A DNA stretch of 64,000 nucleotides, taken from assembly GCA_934047225.1 (NCBI GenBank), contig OW203989.1, positions 15,413,977 through 15,477,976 of the forward strand, written 5' to 3'. Position numbers and translations under genes: made by a program. This document shows positions 8,901 to 18,321 of the stretch, piece by piece. Every line of letters starts with the position of its first letter. Within the stretch, counting starts at the first letter, position 1. This DNA is from Ypsolopha sequella. Taxonomy: Eukaryota > Arthropoda > Insecta > Lepidoptera > Ypsolophidae. Below the pieces are notes generated by a model. The model saw only the letters and a list, made by a program, of their open reading frames with translations. It did not search any database and was not told where the DNA came from.

Positions 8901-9303
8901 ATTTCCTTTAAGAAAAAGCTGAAAGAACATTACCTCTCGCTGTCTTAATAGGTAAATATAATATTATATATATCAATATTTATGTATTCTATAATAATAT
9001 ATATATATATATATATTTTGTATTTGTATTTTATAGTGTGTATTTATAGTAAGTATTTGAATACTATATTATTGCTATTTTTATGTTATATATATTTATA
9101 TTTTTAATTTGCATCAATCTCCTTGTGCACTTGTATGATTACTCGTTTAAATTATTATTTTTGTTTGTTTGTTATTTCCTGTTGGTTTTGCTGGAAGAAA
9201 TCTCTTCTTAGAGATAAGCACGCCAATGTGCACATTGTTTAAATGTAATGTATCCCTGTTTCTGTATATATGTGTGTACAATAAAGAATAAAGAAATCAC
9301 ATT
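5930..9303 (+). mobile_element. CR1/Jockey-group LINE, apparently full ORF and 3' UTR
   Basis: The element comprises a short AT-rich leader, the 979-codon ORF and a 3' UTR of about 350 bp. The UTR holds a (TA)n tract at about 8998-9017, the phrase 'gctggaagaaatc', and a terminal 'aataaagaataaagaaa' that doubles as a polyadenylation signal. A related 3' UTR occurs at about 16200-16515. The 5' end is uncertain and I did not find a target-site duplication. Confidence 0.7.
6009..8948 (+). CDS. LINE endonuclease/reverse transcriptase, uninterrupted 979-aa ORF
   Basis: This is the pol protein of a CR1/Jockey-group non-LTR retrotransposon, which nicks target DNA and copies its RNA there. The apurinic-type endonuclease occupies roughly residues 50-265: HINAQS (55-60), SES with E84, SDFNTD (190-195), LLDLMIVS and FSYHDL (255-260). 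The last is a variant of the usual SDH box. The reverse transcriptase follows: FKAVGDD (481-487), FQSGFRPGHST (576-586), LDFSSAFN (612-619), GVPQGGVLSPLLF (669-681) and YADD (699-702). The C-terminus has RLWNALPHSIRDL, typical of this group. No gag-like first ORF or zinc knuckles are visible upstream. The frame has no stops or shifts, suggesting a young copy. Assignment to an exact clade (CR1, Daphne, Kiri, Jockey) is not possible here. Confidence 0.93.
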   Translation: MNSPIDLNNSFFSCSSADEYASAESDDSQSQPNVSLHDRLSRVFNGLHNNFNVVHINAQSISAHYPDLLASFSNQRIDVILVSESYLKPTIPSTMVSLPGFRLIRNDRIGAGCGGVAIYLRADIPCKIINQSHSQYSGFAEHLFIEIYLHHSKLLLGVYYPPDRTVDYFESFESLLYDLCPQYDDTLILSDFNTDLLKNDSRSSKLTSIVSSFNLQILPLSATHHAPHCTPSLLDLMIVSKPSKVSTHGQLNAPFSYHDLIFLSYQVRPPKHKPKYLLLRSFKGMNLEELRADATAVDWTPVLASLTIDEKVINFNRILLSLFDKHAPIKKIKVRHLPVPWLTQDIRDFMGKRDKAKQKYKKAPSEENFESFKRLRNRCTRMCRDAKRRHIHQSIDKFNPAQVWKFLKTLGIGKSPESTTYNIDFNALNKHFSSTPVTLEDNIKYITLRNIADKPKPNCVSFSFESVSLSDVKKAILSISFKAVGDDQVCSQMLLSILDELVPTIAHILNHSLVTCSFPTAWKRAHVIPLPKKSNPSSFSEYRPISILPILSKVLESLVHLQLSSFLSRNNLLNPFQSGFRPGHSTVTALLKVTDDIRFAIDNKQVTVLTLLDFSSAFNCVDFDILQEILRSLNVSPLVTEWFDSYLRCRQQCIRSDEVSSEWCELTAGVPQGGVLSPLLFSIFINSITESLSSRYHLYADDLQLYRHFLVEDVESAIQEMNDDLDNIHLWAKSHGLLVNPSKSQAMLLGSKYWLNILGNVPSVMFNGSPIAFSDKAKNLGVILDSNLAWVPHVNETSRRVHGAFHSLKQLQNFLPFKTKILLAQTLLLPIIDYGDVCLIDATEVLLNKLERLQNLAIRFIYGLRKFDRVSHFRKELKWLPIRHRRNVRILSLLFNIIRNPLSPPYLRERFEFLIPRDRPLRSGTSSLLKTPAHNTCAYGNSFNVESIRLWNALPHSIRDLRTIISFKKKLKEHYLSLS

Positions 9304-9709
9304 ATATATTTATAATTTTTCTAAAAAAAGTTCTTTGCTAACTCGTCAAACTTCTAGTTTATTATAGCGTCCATGCGCGAACTTCACAGCACAATTTATC
9401 CTCTAAATAATGCATTGCCGAAAGTACACTCTGAACGCACACAAATAAAAATCCTTATAAATATTTTCGCAAACATGTCATCAGACGCCAGGGTGCGGTA
9501 CGTGGCAACGAGTGACACAGCCTCCCCGTCTGAACGCCACTGCATGACTGATGCCGGCGCCCGCGCAGAGCACCTCTTAGCCTTTGACCTTGAAATCTTA
9601 CATATTTCGATATTTTTAATAGAAAAAGTCACTGGATTTACTTCAGATATGTTGCATTTAAAGTTCAACAGATTCTTAATTTTTTGGCGTGTAAATATTT
9701 CCAAACGTC
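9304..9709. other. Unassigned; includes a GC-richer block at 9480-9600
   Basis: Bases 9480-9590 are GC-richer than the flanks and overlap open frames on both strands (133 codons plus, 102 codons minus). Neither product is recognisable and neither has convincing splice or start context. It could be an exon or old repeat; I make no call. Confidence 0.2.
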
Positions 9710-9932
9710 ATAGTAGATTAGGAGGAGTAGGGATTTCAAGCCAAAAGAACATCATACAGTTGTTTTTTTTTTAATATAGAAATTTTGATCGTACGAAACC
9801 AAAATTTGTTGCAAATATTTTTAAAGAGTTATTGATTCATATATATTTTTTTCAAGCTATTTGGTCCAGCCGTAAACGACGAGTAGGCTTTAGAAAGTAC
9901 CCATCTGGCAGTATTTGAAAGGATCAAGCGCC
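9710..9932 (+). mobile_element. TTAA-flanked MITE family, 3' half only
   Basis: It matches the right half of the copies at 39384-39839 and 50573-51038, from 'ggagtagggatttcaagcc' through 'taggctttagaaagtacc' to a terminal TTAA at 9933-9936. The left half is missing or too decayed to see. Confidence 0.6.
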
Positions 9933-9990
9933 TTAAGCGATGTCAATGCTAACCCCTAGATGGCACTAGTGGTTGAAAAATATAACACTA

Positions 9991-10645
9991 AACTGCTGCC
10001 GTTAATTCGAGAGAATGATGACAGATGGAGTGTGGCGATATCTCGAAAAAATACTACAAGTCAACAAGAGCTTCTTCACGACAAAAATAAATAAAGGCAC
10101 GTTAAAAAAATATCAACGGTACAACAAATAAAACAAAATAAATAAAATCATGATTATTTAAACTTTTTTTATGAATAAAAACCCTGGAATAGAATATATA
10201 TACGATCTTATTATTTGGTAAGGTATATCAGTTTTATAATACGACAACACTGCCTTACACCGCAGATATTATAAACCTTTTTCTGAAATTTCGATTCATA
10301 AAGTCGAGGATTCATACTGCAGGCATTATGATTGCTGATTTGACAGAAATAATTTGACAGTATCGCTAATAGACAACTTTTCGCCAAAAATAATATTTTT
10401 TGCGCTTTTTTTTAACTTTTACGTAGAAATTGAGTCAGCTGATTCGTTAAGTTTTGTATTAGGAAGTGGAAAATATATACGACAAAAATACTTTTTATTT
10501 ACAAATGGGACCTTTTAAGGATATACAATCTACCCTAAAATCATCATGATAAATATAAAATATTGAAATGCAAAACAGTAAAAAAAAGGTTTTATCCCCT
10601 GACATTTGCAAACGTCACCATTCTCTCGAATGAACGGCCGGAGTT
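9991..10645. mobile_element. TA-flanked MITE with 32-bp terminal inverted repeats
   Basis: The left end 'aactgctgccgtta' (9991-10022) pairs with the right end (10614-10645) with about four mismatches in 32 positions, and both sides are flanked by TA (9989-9990, 10646-10647). That pattern fits a non-autonomous Tc1/mariner-type element. The 590-bp interior is AT-rich and noncoding. Confidence 0.75.
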
Positions 10646-10647
10646 TA

Positions 10648-11642
10648 GTTTAAAATATCAAAATTTGCGCACGCTAAACAGGCACAGAATCTAGCAGATG
10701 TATTAATAAACTTTTTATTTTCATACAATTTAGACGGGTTTATCAGCGAAATAAGAACAGATATCACGTAGTACGCAGACATGACACAAAGCAGGGATCG
10801 CGACGAGCTCCATCTTCCCTTCACTATATGGACTAGTTTTTATGTCAGCATACCGAAGCTGTTCGGGCCTACATCAAGTCTGTCCTGGATGGGCTAACGG
10901 AAAGGGGGAAAGTGCTCAATACTCACGATCGCGGAAAATCAGTGCAGGACTCATCATCGTCCACGCTATGAATTTAAAATTACTTAGTATATGCACATAA
11001 TATAAGTAAATAATATGTTTACAATACAAGTAATGTAACCCTCATACATAATACATATTTCATCATAACTTTTTCCGGCGAAGTGAGGATACTTACAACA
11101 AAGAATTCTTAGAACTTGATTTGTTTAAGCATAGTTTAAAATAATTTAAACATAAGTTAAGTCGAGCATTATCTGACGAATAACTCCTTAAATAAAATGT
11201 ATTTTCAGTTACCTAGTTAAGATAACATAATTAAGATTTGTAAATTATCATGTGAAGTGTTGAGTTCTTATTACCTATTTATATAAATAACTGGATCTCC
11301 AAGTCCAATAGTAACTCAATAATGTAACTAGATAATATTTGTATAAGACTGTTTGTATCCGAAATAAATAAATCATCAGTAAGACAATAGATTTAGCCAA
11401 CACAGTCCAAATCGTGGCTCATATATGGTTCATTCCGCACAATCGATACCATCTAAACTAAAGATTTCCGCTTGATGACGCAACTGACGAATCCCTATTC
11501 CAAGCTACTACAGTTTGCGTGTTTACTTTATTTATGCAACATTAAAGACTCTATTAAACTTGATCGCATGTCGAGCACCCATCACAACTACCGCATTTCG
11601 TGCAGAGCATCTTCTCATTTGTCACACAACATACAATTCAAC
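10648..11642. other. Unassigned intergenic sequence
   Basis: Bases 10780-10970 are less AT-rich and may be an old transposon coding relic, but no frame stays open. Bases 11280-11375 end in 'gaaataaataaatcatc', like a LINE 3' tail. Nothing else stands out. Confidence 0.3.
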
Positions 11643-12034
11643 AATAGTAGTTTATGCTACTAGGGCGAGAAGGAATAAATTACGAGGACGATTTAAAACA
11701 CGAGCGTAGCGAGTGTTTTAAACGTAACCGAGTAAATTATTGCTTTTACACCCGTGTATCATACTACGTTTTTCAATGCATAGTGTGAGGAAATGAAAAC
11801 AAATATAATCTTGTGAACTTTAAATTATGATTTGCTCAAAAGGATTGTATCCAGAGCCGTTAAACAGTGGAAAAAAAAGTATAACATCTATGGTACACAG
11901 GAAAGGCTGCAGGTTAGCCAACCATTGTAAATAATAAAAAAATTAAAAAAATAAAGCCCTAGGGCAAAATAATCGACTTTCTGTTCGGTTTTGATGCATA
12001 AAAAGTGGGCCTTTACGAGCACATGCATTGAAAA
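11643..12034 (+). repeat. Repeat Y, copy 1 (about 392 bp)
   Basis: This is nearly identical to 31260-31653 in the same orientation, from 'aatagtagtttatgctac' to 'cacatgcattgaaaa'. It contains the partly palindromic 'aacacgagcgtagcgagtg', a 'gtggaaaaaaaagtat' block and 'aaagtgggcctttacgag'. No coding frame or terminal inverted repeat is obvious. High identity between copies about 20 kb apart implies recent movement or duplication. Confidence 0.8.
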
Positions 12035-12746
12035 CTATTTTTATAGCATGCGCTATCAAGACAATCTTTCTTTTGCTACTGGGATTAGTGTAACAAACTA
12101 CAAGTTACAATTTACGAGTGTCATAAAAACAATAATTTATAAATTATTATTTAAATAAATTTTGTTATCCCATGTTGCATCTTGTAATTTGATGAAAACG
12201 CAGGCCCTGAAAATATGTACCCAACTAACACCAACTAGTTGCTTAAAGGCTTTGGTTGGAGCTTATCAAATAGTAACCTGCGGTTGCTAAAGGCAAGGTC
12301 TATATCATGCTCTAAAACCCTAAAGCAATAGCTTTAGCGCTAAAAGGGCACATCGCATAACAGATTTAAAAGTTCTTGCGGCCCTTATTTGGCACCTTGA
12401 ACAGTGAACGATTGAGTGACCGAAATTATCATTTCATTCGTTTGGGTCTTGTGCGGGGCTCTCCTAATTTGGGGAATTTGATATTTTAATAGTGTTTTCT
12501 TTGAAGTACGTCGTCAGTTGTTTTTACGAGTAAAGTTTTCTTCTTATTTTACATTGAAGTGCATGTTACCAATAAAAATATGTTTATGTCTATGTCTAAT
12601 GTCTTCTAGTGGCAATGGCATCTTAAGCCATTGTAAGCGGTAAAACAGTGGCAAAACCTTTGAGTGGCATTAATGAAGAATATGCAACCTATAGTTAATT
12701 TTAAAGGTGAGTGCCATTTCCCACTGCTAAGCAACACCTCGCTGGG
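12035..12746. other. Unassigned intergenic sequence
   Basis: No gene or RNA is visible. Bases 12290-12420 carry short direct words ('aaagcaatagcttta'), and a LINE-tail-like AT-rich stretch lies at 12540-12600. I see no extended repeat with the rest of the window. Confidence 0.3.
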
Positions 12747-12955
12747 TGTTAAGATGAATTAGCGGAAGCCGGAAACTGGTAATAGTCTACACAAACACCT
12801 TTAAATATGAAGCCAACCCTTGAATCGCGAAAAAAAATCAGCTGTTCCATAAAAACCGACCAAAATATATGAGACAAATATTTTTTTTAAGAAAAATATT
12901 TCGTATGGACGATTACTATCGCCAGTTTCCAGCTTCCGCAACTTCATCTTAACAT
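12747..12955. mobile_element. Short foldback MITE, about 209 bp
   Basis: The left arm (gttaagatgaa, then gcggaagc, then ggaaactgg) pairs with the right arm ending 'acttcatcttaaca' over about 40 bp with a few mismatches. The interior is AT-rich and noncoding. No other copy was noticed in the window. Confidence 0.7.
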
Positions 12956-14309
12956 CCTGTATACACATCAAGATATAAGATTGGCTGCAATTTTCACGAA
13001 TGTGTTGGGTAGAACCCTTTTACTAGGACTTCAAAAGATAAGCAAATAATAATAAAGGTTATCAAAGATTTACCATATTCTGAATATTTGAAGAATATAC
13101 AACCGAATATTGTTCCTCATATTTATTTAAAAAAAAATAAGTTAACCGTAGGTGTTTACAAATACATATATTATAAAGGTGGGGTGACATGATTGTTATC
13201 AACGTCGCTCTAAGGATTTTGATTTTTAACAAAACTTTAATGCCCGCAAGATTTGCCCATCGCTCGTATTGCGTATGTACCAATGTACCAACCATAAAAC
13301 TACATATTTTCTATAACCAGCGACGACATAACCTTGTCATTACGACGCATGATCGCTTCCATATCACCCATTACATTTCCGACGCACGCGCATCTTTAAT
13401 GTCCTTATTCCTCTGAGAGCTAACGACTTGCGCCCAGACTACGGAATCATAGCGCTGCCAAATTGTAGCAAATATTGGCAATGAACGTAAGCAAGCAAAT
13501 TTTACACGGCCTTGCAAGCGGATGCTTCTATCCAAATAAGAGAGTGTTAAAGAAATGATATTTATATATAATGTCTCTTTATACCGAATAATATTAGTTT
13601 GCGGGGACATTTATTTTTGTACGAGTAGCTGAAAGTACCATTGAGAAAGATGAACTGTTAAAAACTGAGATGAAAATTACATTTGAACTTATTATAGCAT
13701 TAGAAGTAGAGTAACTAGCGAACCTACAATTTAGCCGAGTACTTTACTAATGCGCTATATATCCACTCTACTCTCCAAGCTACTATTTTTACTATTTACT
13801 ATTTTGTAAATGTTTACATTTTATCACTGGTCTTCTACCAGTTACTCTACCCGTGTAAACTAGACATAATTGCCTCGCTGGAGACCTAAAACAGTAAAAC
13901 TTGGTGAATCATGAAATGATTTGAAAGTAGGATAGAGTCAGAGTTTCTTCATGCGTGCAAAGGAGGCGGCATTACAGCAGAATCCTGATATGATTCATTT
14001 AACACGGCCTTTTGGAAGGACCTGGACGGCAATTCTGGCACATGCGACAATTTGCGAAGACAGAAAGCGGGTGATTTTTAGAAGCTAATTGTACAGAAAC
14101 GTATCAAGATGTTAAAATGAAAACCTTTTGACCGGATTCATAACATGTTTTAGATGTCTTTTAAAGAGTTTCACTTAGTAGAATTATCATCGTAGGGCAT
14201 TTATCAGGCGATTAACAAAGTCGTATGAAACGAAAAGCGTGTGGAAAATATTGCGAGGATAGCTGTCCTGCTTGCTGTTGGAACTAGCTTTAGTTGTCCT
14301 CGCTTTCAG
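12956..14309. other. Unassigned intergenic sequence
   Basis: Open frames of 75-79 codons at 13062-13610 lie on both strands with no recognisable motif, and I regard them as chance. Bases 13380-13520 are somewhat GC-richer. No repeats or RNA genes were recognised. Confidence 0.3.
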
Positions 14310-14383
14310 TAGAAGATGAACGCGAGGCCGGGTTGGGCAAGCAGAGGAGGATCAGAACTAATTATCCGGTATTTATGCATTAA
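14310..14383 (+). CDS. Possible short terminal exon
   Basis: A pyrimidine-rich tract ending CGCTTTCAG (14301-14309) is followed by an open frame reading EDEREAGLGKQRRIRTNYPV and ending in TAA at 14381-14383. The basic, compact peptide and GC-richer composition are exon-like. There is no upstream exon nearby to confirm phase, so this is a weak call. Confidence 0.18.
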
Positions 14384-15029
14384 TTGTCCGTACTATTGTA
14401 GTGATTGTAACAAGCTTAAATGTCTAATTGGTAATATGGCCGTGACTTTTTAACAAATTAAATGTCTGGTTTTGTTTATTTATGATTGTTATAATAAATA
14501 AGTGTAAAATAGGGAAGTCGATGAAGTTTTTATTGCACACAGAAGAAGTACAAGTGGACCATCGTTCTTAATTCTAGAAAATGTACGATTGTACGTCCTA
14601 GATCAAACCTAAGCTAAGCTTACATACTCATGTAGGTTCCCCTTCAATGCACTTTACAAAATGCTTCACAATAATCATTCTATGCCTCGTACGTTATTTC
14701 GAAATTGAAAACGTGCAGTCTAAGAATGTAATTTTCCCAAGACCTCCATATAATTTTTCACTTATGTCTCTTTTAAACACAAACGAACATTCACTAGCTA
14801 CGTAACTACTGAGATTAAGTTGTAGTGGACCGTCAATCAATACAGACTTATGAAAGGAGAAGACAAACGAAGAGACAACAAAACGACAACTCTTCTATAC
14901 CACAATAAAGTAACATATTACAACATCAAAAGTGGTTTTATAAGTACCTACATTGTTCGTCCGATGTTATAATATTATACATTATAGCACCGCGTTTCTG
15001 CGTCGTGAGTGATTGACCGAATTTATTTA
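14384..15029. other. Unassigned intergenic sequence
   Basis: I see nothing beyond AT-rich DNA with scattered short open frames; no repeat shared with other parts of the window was noticed. Confidence 0.3.
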
Positions 15030-15190
15030 ACACATTAGAGAACCAATCAGAAGCAAAGGAGTCTTTTCTCGTCGTCGTTTCTCATTGGTTCTCAGGCGGG
15101 AATACCGTACAGACGCACCTATCAAACTTTATGAACGAATGTTCTTTTTCTATTTTTTTGTAAAATTGTTAATTGAAAATATTATAAATA
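15030..15190 (+). promoter_or_regulatory. Promoter-like segment with opposed CCAAT boxes
   Basis: 'agaaccaatcag' and 'cattggttctc' form an inverted pair about 50 bp apart, around 15040-15103, with a GC-richer flank. They lie about 90-150 bp upstream of a small ATG-led frame at 15191. The pair is also a partial palindrome, so it may equally be a decayed foldback. Confidence 0.2.
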
Positions 15191-15253
15191 ATGTCACGCG
15201 AAGACGATATTTTTGATGGTCCTATCGAGTTGTGTCCAACTGGAAATAATTAG
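15191..15253 (+). CDS. Very short ORF (20 aa), possible start of a spliced gene
   Basis: An ATG at 15191 opens MSREDDIFDGPIELCPTGNN and then a stop. The acidic N-terminal peptide is plausible as a first exon and the codon use is less AT-rich than the surroundings, but no clear donor or continuation was found. I give it little weight. Confidence 0.12.
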   Translation: MSREDDIFDGPIELCPTGNN

Positions 15254-15684
15254 ACATTGGGACACTCGTGTAGTCTATTACGAAACGAACGAAGTTGCAC
15301 AAAATACTAATATTACTGAATAGAGGTAGGTATATTAAGCAACCAATACGAGTAGAATAAAACCTTAGAGTACAAATAATGTATACTCTAAGGACAAAAC
15401 ATTTCCCAGTTGTGAAATACTTAACAAAGTACAATGCACATTTCAATATTTCATTTTTAATTTCAGTATTACGTAGCATGTTGCCAGAAGACTAATGAAG
15501 TATCATAATGTAAATTCTTATTACATATAGCGCAACGCAAACATTTATTATTGTAAAATGAAAAAGTGCTTTTACATACATTTACTGCGTACATTTATGA
15601 TCATTTGTTATGCAAGTAGGTGTAGCATAAAGTAAACAAAATTAAAGTTCAACAATATTGCTGTAATAAAATAGGTATATAATA
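15254..15684. other. Unassigned intergenic sequence
   Basis: An 85-codon minus-strand open frame (15222-15479) has hydrophobic, low-information content and no domain that I recognise. Nothing else is visible. Confidence 0.3.
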
Positions 15685-15847
15685 AAGCCGATTCTGAAGG
15701 CTTTAATTATAGTTTTAGTGCTGTCAAAACTAAATTTACTTCTTAGCTAAATGGTCCTTAAGTGTTAGGAATAGAAGCTAAATTACTTTGGAAAATTTTA
15801 AGTTTTGACAGTACTAAAACTAAAATTAAAGCCTTCAGAATCGGTTC
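15685..15847. mobile_element. Foldback MITE 'aaagccgattctg', copy 1 (163 bp)
   Basis: The left arm 'aaagccgattctgaagg' through 'gttttagtgctgtcaa' pairs with the right arm ending 'ccttcagaatcggtt' over about 48 bp. A second, interrupted copy lies at 36187-36625. There is no coding potential. Confidence 0.75.
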
Positions 15848-15975
15848 TAATGTATGTTTGCTTTATTACTTACTGTGATAGTAACTGGGTAAACAAAATT
15901 AAGTTTGAACCATTTCCTGTATTATATGAACGGTAAGCAGGAAGAAAGATCATTGTCAGATTTGTACAGTGCTAC

Positions 15976-16158
15976 CAGACGGCCGATTCGACAACAGAGA
16001 GAAAACAGACGCACACATACATAGACGCGTGCGTATGATGATCTCGGCAGAATTTCGTATTGGCATTCGACCGACTCGACTTCATCCGAGATCGTCGTAC
16101 GTACGCGTCTATGTGTGCGTGCGCCTGTTTTCGCTAGTTATGCGGAGTAAACCGTCTG
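15976..16158. mobile_element. GC-richer hairpin element
   Basis: Inner arms 16001-16048 and 16085-16132 are near-perfect reverse complements ('gaaaacagacgcaca', 'agacgcgtgcgta', 'gatctcgg'). The outer 'cagacgg' and 'ccgtctg' words extend the element to 15976-16158. The loop is about 35 bp. I saw no other copy in this window. Confidence 0.65.
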
Positions 16159-16199
16159 TAAGTGGTTATTTTGTGGCTAAAGTGTCTGGAGTACAATGT

Positions 16200-16515
16200 T
16201 ATATATTATTTATTATATATCCATGTATTGTATATATTTCGTATGTATTGTGTATAATATATTATGTATCATCTGTGTATGTATAAGTTTATGTATCAAG
16301 TACCTACAATTTTATTTATGTTTATGTTCAGTTTATTTTGTATAAAGTAATACTGTATTAAAATTTTAATCGTTGTTGCACACATTTGCCTACCTTTACT
16401 CTTTTTAAAATCTAAACACACTTGCAGGTTGGCTGGAAGCGATTCCTTTGTAGAAATAAGCTCAACATTATACAGATTGGCTTTTATTTTTCATGTGAAA
16501 TAAAGAGTAAAGAAT
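16200..16515 (+). mobile_element. 5'-truncated LINE 3' UTR
   Basis: The AT-rich, 'gtatgtattgtg'-like tract, then 'ggttggctggaagcgat' and a terminal 'aaataaagagtaaag' match the layout of the 3' UTR of the intact LINE (9000-9303), including the aataaagaataaa-type end. No ORF part is retained. Confidence 0.55.
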
Positions 16516-17456
16516 GATTAAGCAAAAACAGAAACGTAAAAATTATTATATTTTCTTGAACATCTGATTTTTTTGGAAACCATCGATAAAGATTTACAGG
16601 TTTCTTAAATGTAATCTGATTAGGCAAATATATACTTCATGTTACCTGCTTGAAAAGATGCTTAATTTGACCCAAATTTATGATTTTACAAACTATTCAC
16701 AAAAATTCAAGTACTCACTTAATCTTAAAACATACACAAAAATAACTAGATATACAACATGAATTGACTTCCTCTAAAATTCAGATGACTTTCAAATTTT
16801 GGGCAGGAGTCCTATCCTGGCCTGACCTCAAGGTCACAAAGATCAAATCTAGTTCATATTCTAATCACGTCTAAGTACATGATGAGAACCAGCCTGCACG
16901 AGCTCGTGAGCTACCCAAAAAGCCGCATTAAACTGGGTCAAGTATGCATCAAATAAACGGTATTCGGCAACTATACGAACAATTTAAACTTATCTCTATG
17001 AAGGTAACTGTATGGGATATTAACATGAGTGAACTATGAAATTGTAATTTTAACCCGTGACTTGCCATTATGGAAGTGTTATTGCCGACTTCTGAATTGT
17101 GGCTTTCTTTTCATTAATCTGACGTTAAGTAAAATCATGCATGACTTCGTTATTTTCGATATTAGATTGAAATTAATTCACACTAGAAATTTTGATGACC
17201 TAGATGATAAAGAACGAGAATTCATTTTAATATGTTTTTGGCATTTTTTAAATCAGCAAAATGCGTCATTCATCATAATATTATGTTTCTATTAGATTTT
17301 GTTTTTCATGCGTAGACTAAAAAGAGCAAAATGCATATTTTATATATTCTGGTTTTATTTATACTCGTAAATAAGAATATTGAAAATAAAACCAAGTAAA
17401 AAGCTATGATTATTTTATTATTTAATAATAGCTGTTTATTGTTGTAAGTACTAACT
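16516..17456. other. Unassigned intergenic sequence
   Basis: Open frames of 62-88 codons at 17029-17494 lie in AT-rich DNA without recognisable domains. Bases 16790-16940 are less AT-rich but have no frame. I see no gene. Confidence 0.3.
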
Positions 17457-17756
17457 CTTAAGGACCCGCCTTTCGCGTTTGGACAATTAAGCATATTAAA
17501 TTAAAATATTTTTAACAAATTAAATTTGTGTAATTAATTAAGAAATTGAACTAAATTATGTGTTTCTCAGATTTGACACGAGTAACACAATCATCGAGAA
17601 AAAAATCGTAAAGATCACTAAAATCACGGAAAACGACATTTGGTGTTGGAACTAGTCTAATGATCTAACTACAAAATATTTATTTTTATAGAGTAAAAGT
17701 AGCCTTTCCGAATTTTATTATTTTTTATTTGCTTTCGTTATTTTAAAAGAAATACT

Positions 17757-18221
17757 TGAGCACGCGATATGACGGCAGTGCTTTGTATCACCATAGGTTT
17801 TAAAAATAGCGGGAAGTGAAGAGAAATAATTACGAAGATGAAAGATCTGACCTTGGGAAGGAGCTGCATGCACCACAAACCACGCTTCGCCTGAGCCACC
17901 AAGTCTCTGGTGTTCTCCAAGATGGTTTTCTTCTTCCTCTTCGTGCCTGGTTGCGCTCTTCTCGGCTAATCTTCTTCGTAATAGTAATAGATGAAAATGA
18001 GGCGCACAGCGGGTGCGATCTCAAAATGGCGGGCGGTAGGGTCGAGGTAGGACCTAGTCGAATGACAATCAGCGTATACCTCCGGCGTGAAAGGCTTCTG
18101 ATTGACGACTGATTGATTTGCGTCCAAAACTAAGCGGGTGGAGATGCAGCGAAAATGACAGTTGAAAATATTAATTCACAACTACCCCGCAGTATGAGAG
18201 CCACAAGAAGTGGCGCGAACA
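17757..18221 (-). repeat. 3' LTR of the BEL/Pao element
   Basis: This is the downstream LTR in the element's own orientation. It is preceded (18222-18231) by a G-rich 'cgggggcaaa' tract on the minus strand, which is a likely polypurine primer. Apparent identity to the 5' LTR implies few mutations since insertion. Confidence 0.92.
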
Positions 18222-18321
18222 TTTGCCCCCGGCGTTAAAACCATTGGTTTTAAAATAAGAATAGAAAAGTAAAAATAAGACAGAGAATAACGAAATTTTG
18301 AAGCGGGGGCAAAGAAAGGAG

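Noticed and set aside
17738..18112. Open frames of 60-98 codons, repeated at 23277-23660
   Set aside because: They lie inside the two LTRs and are duplicates of one another; there is no recognised protein.
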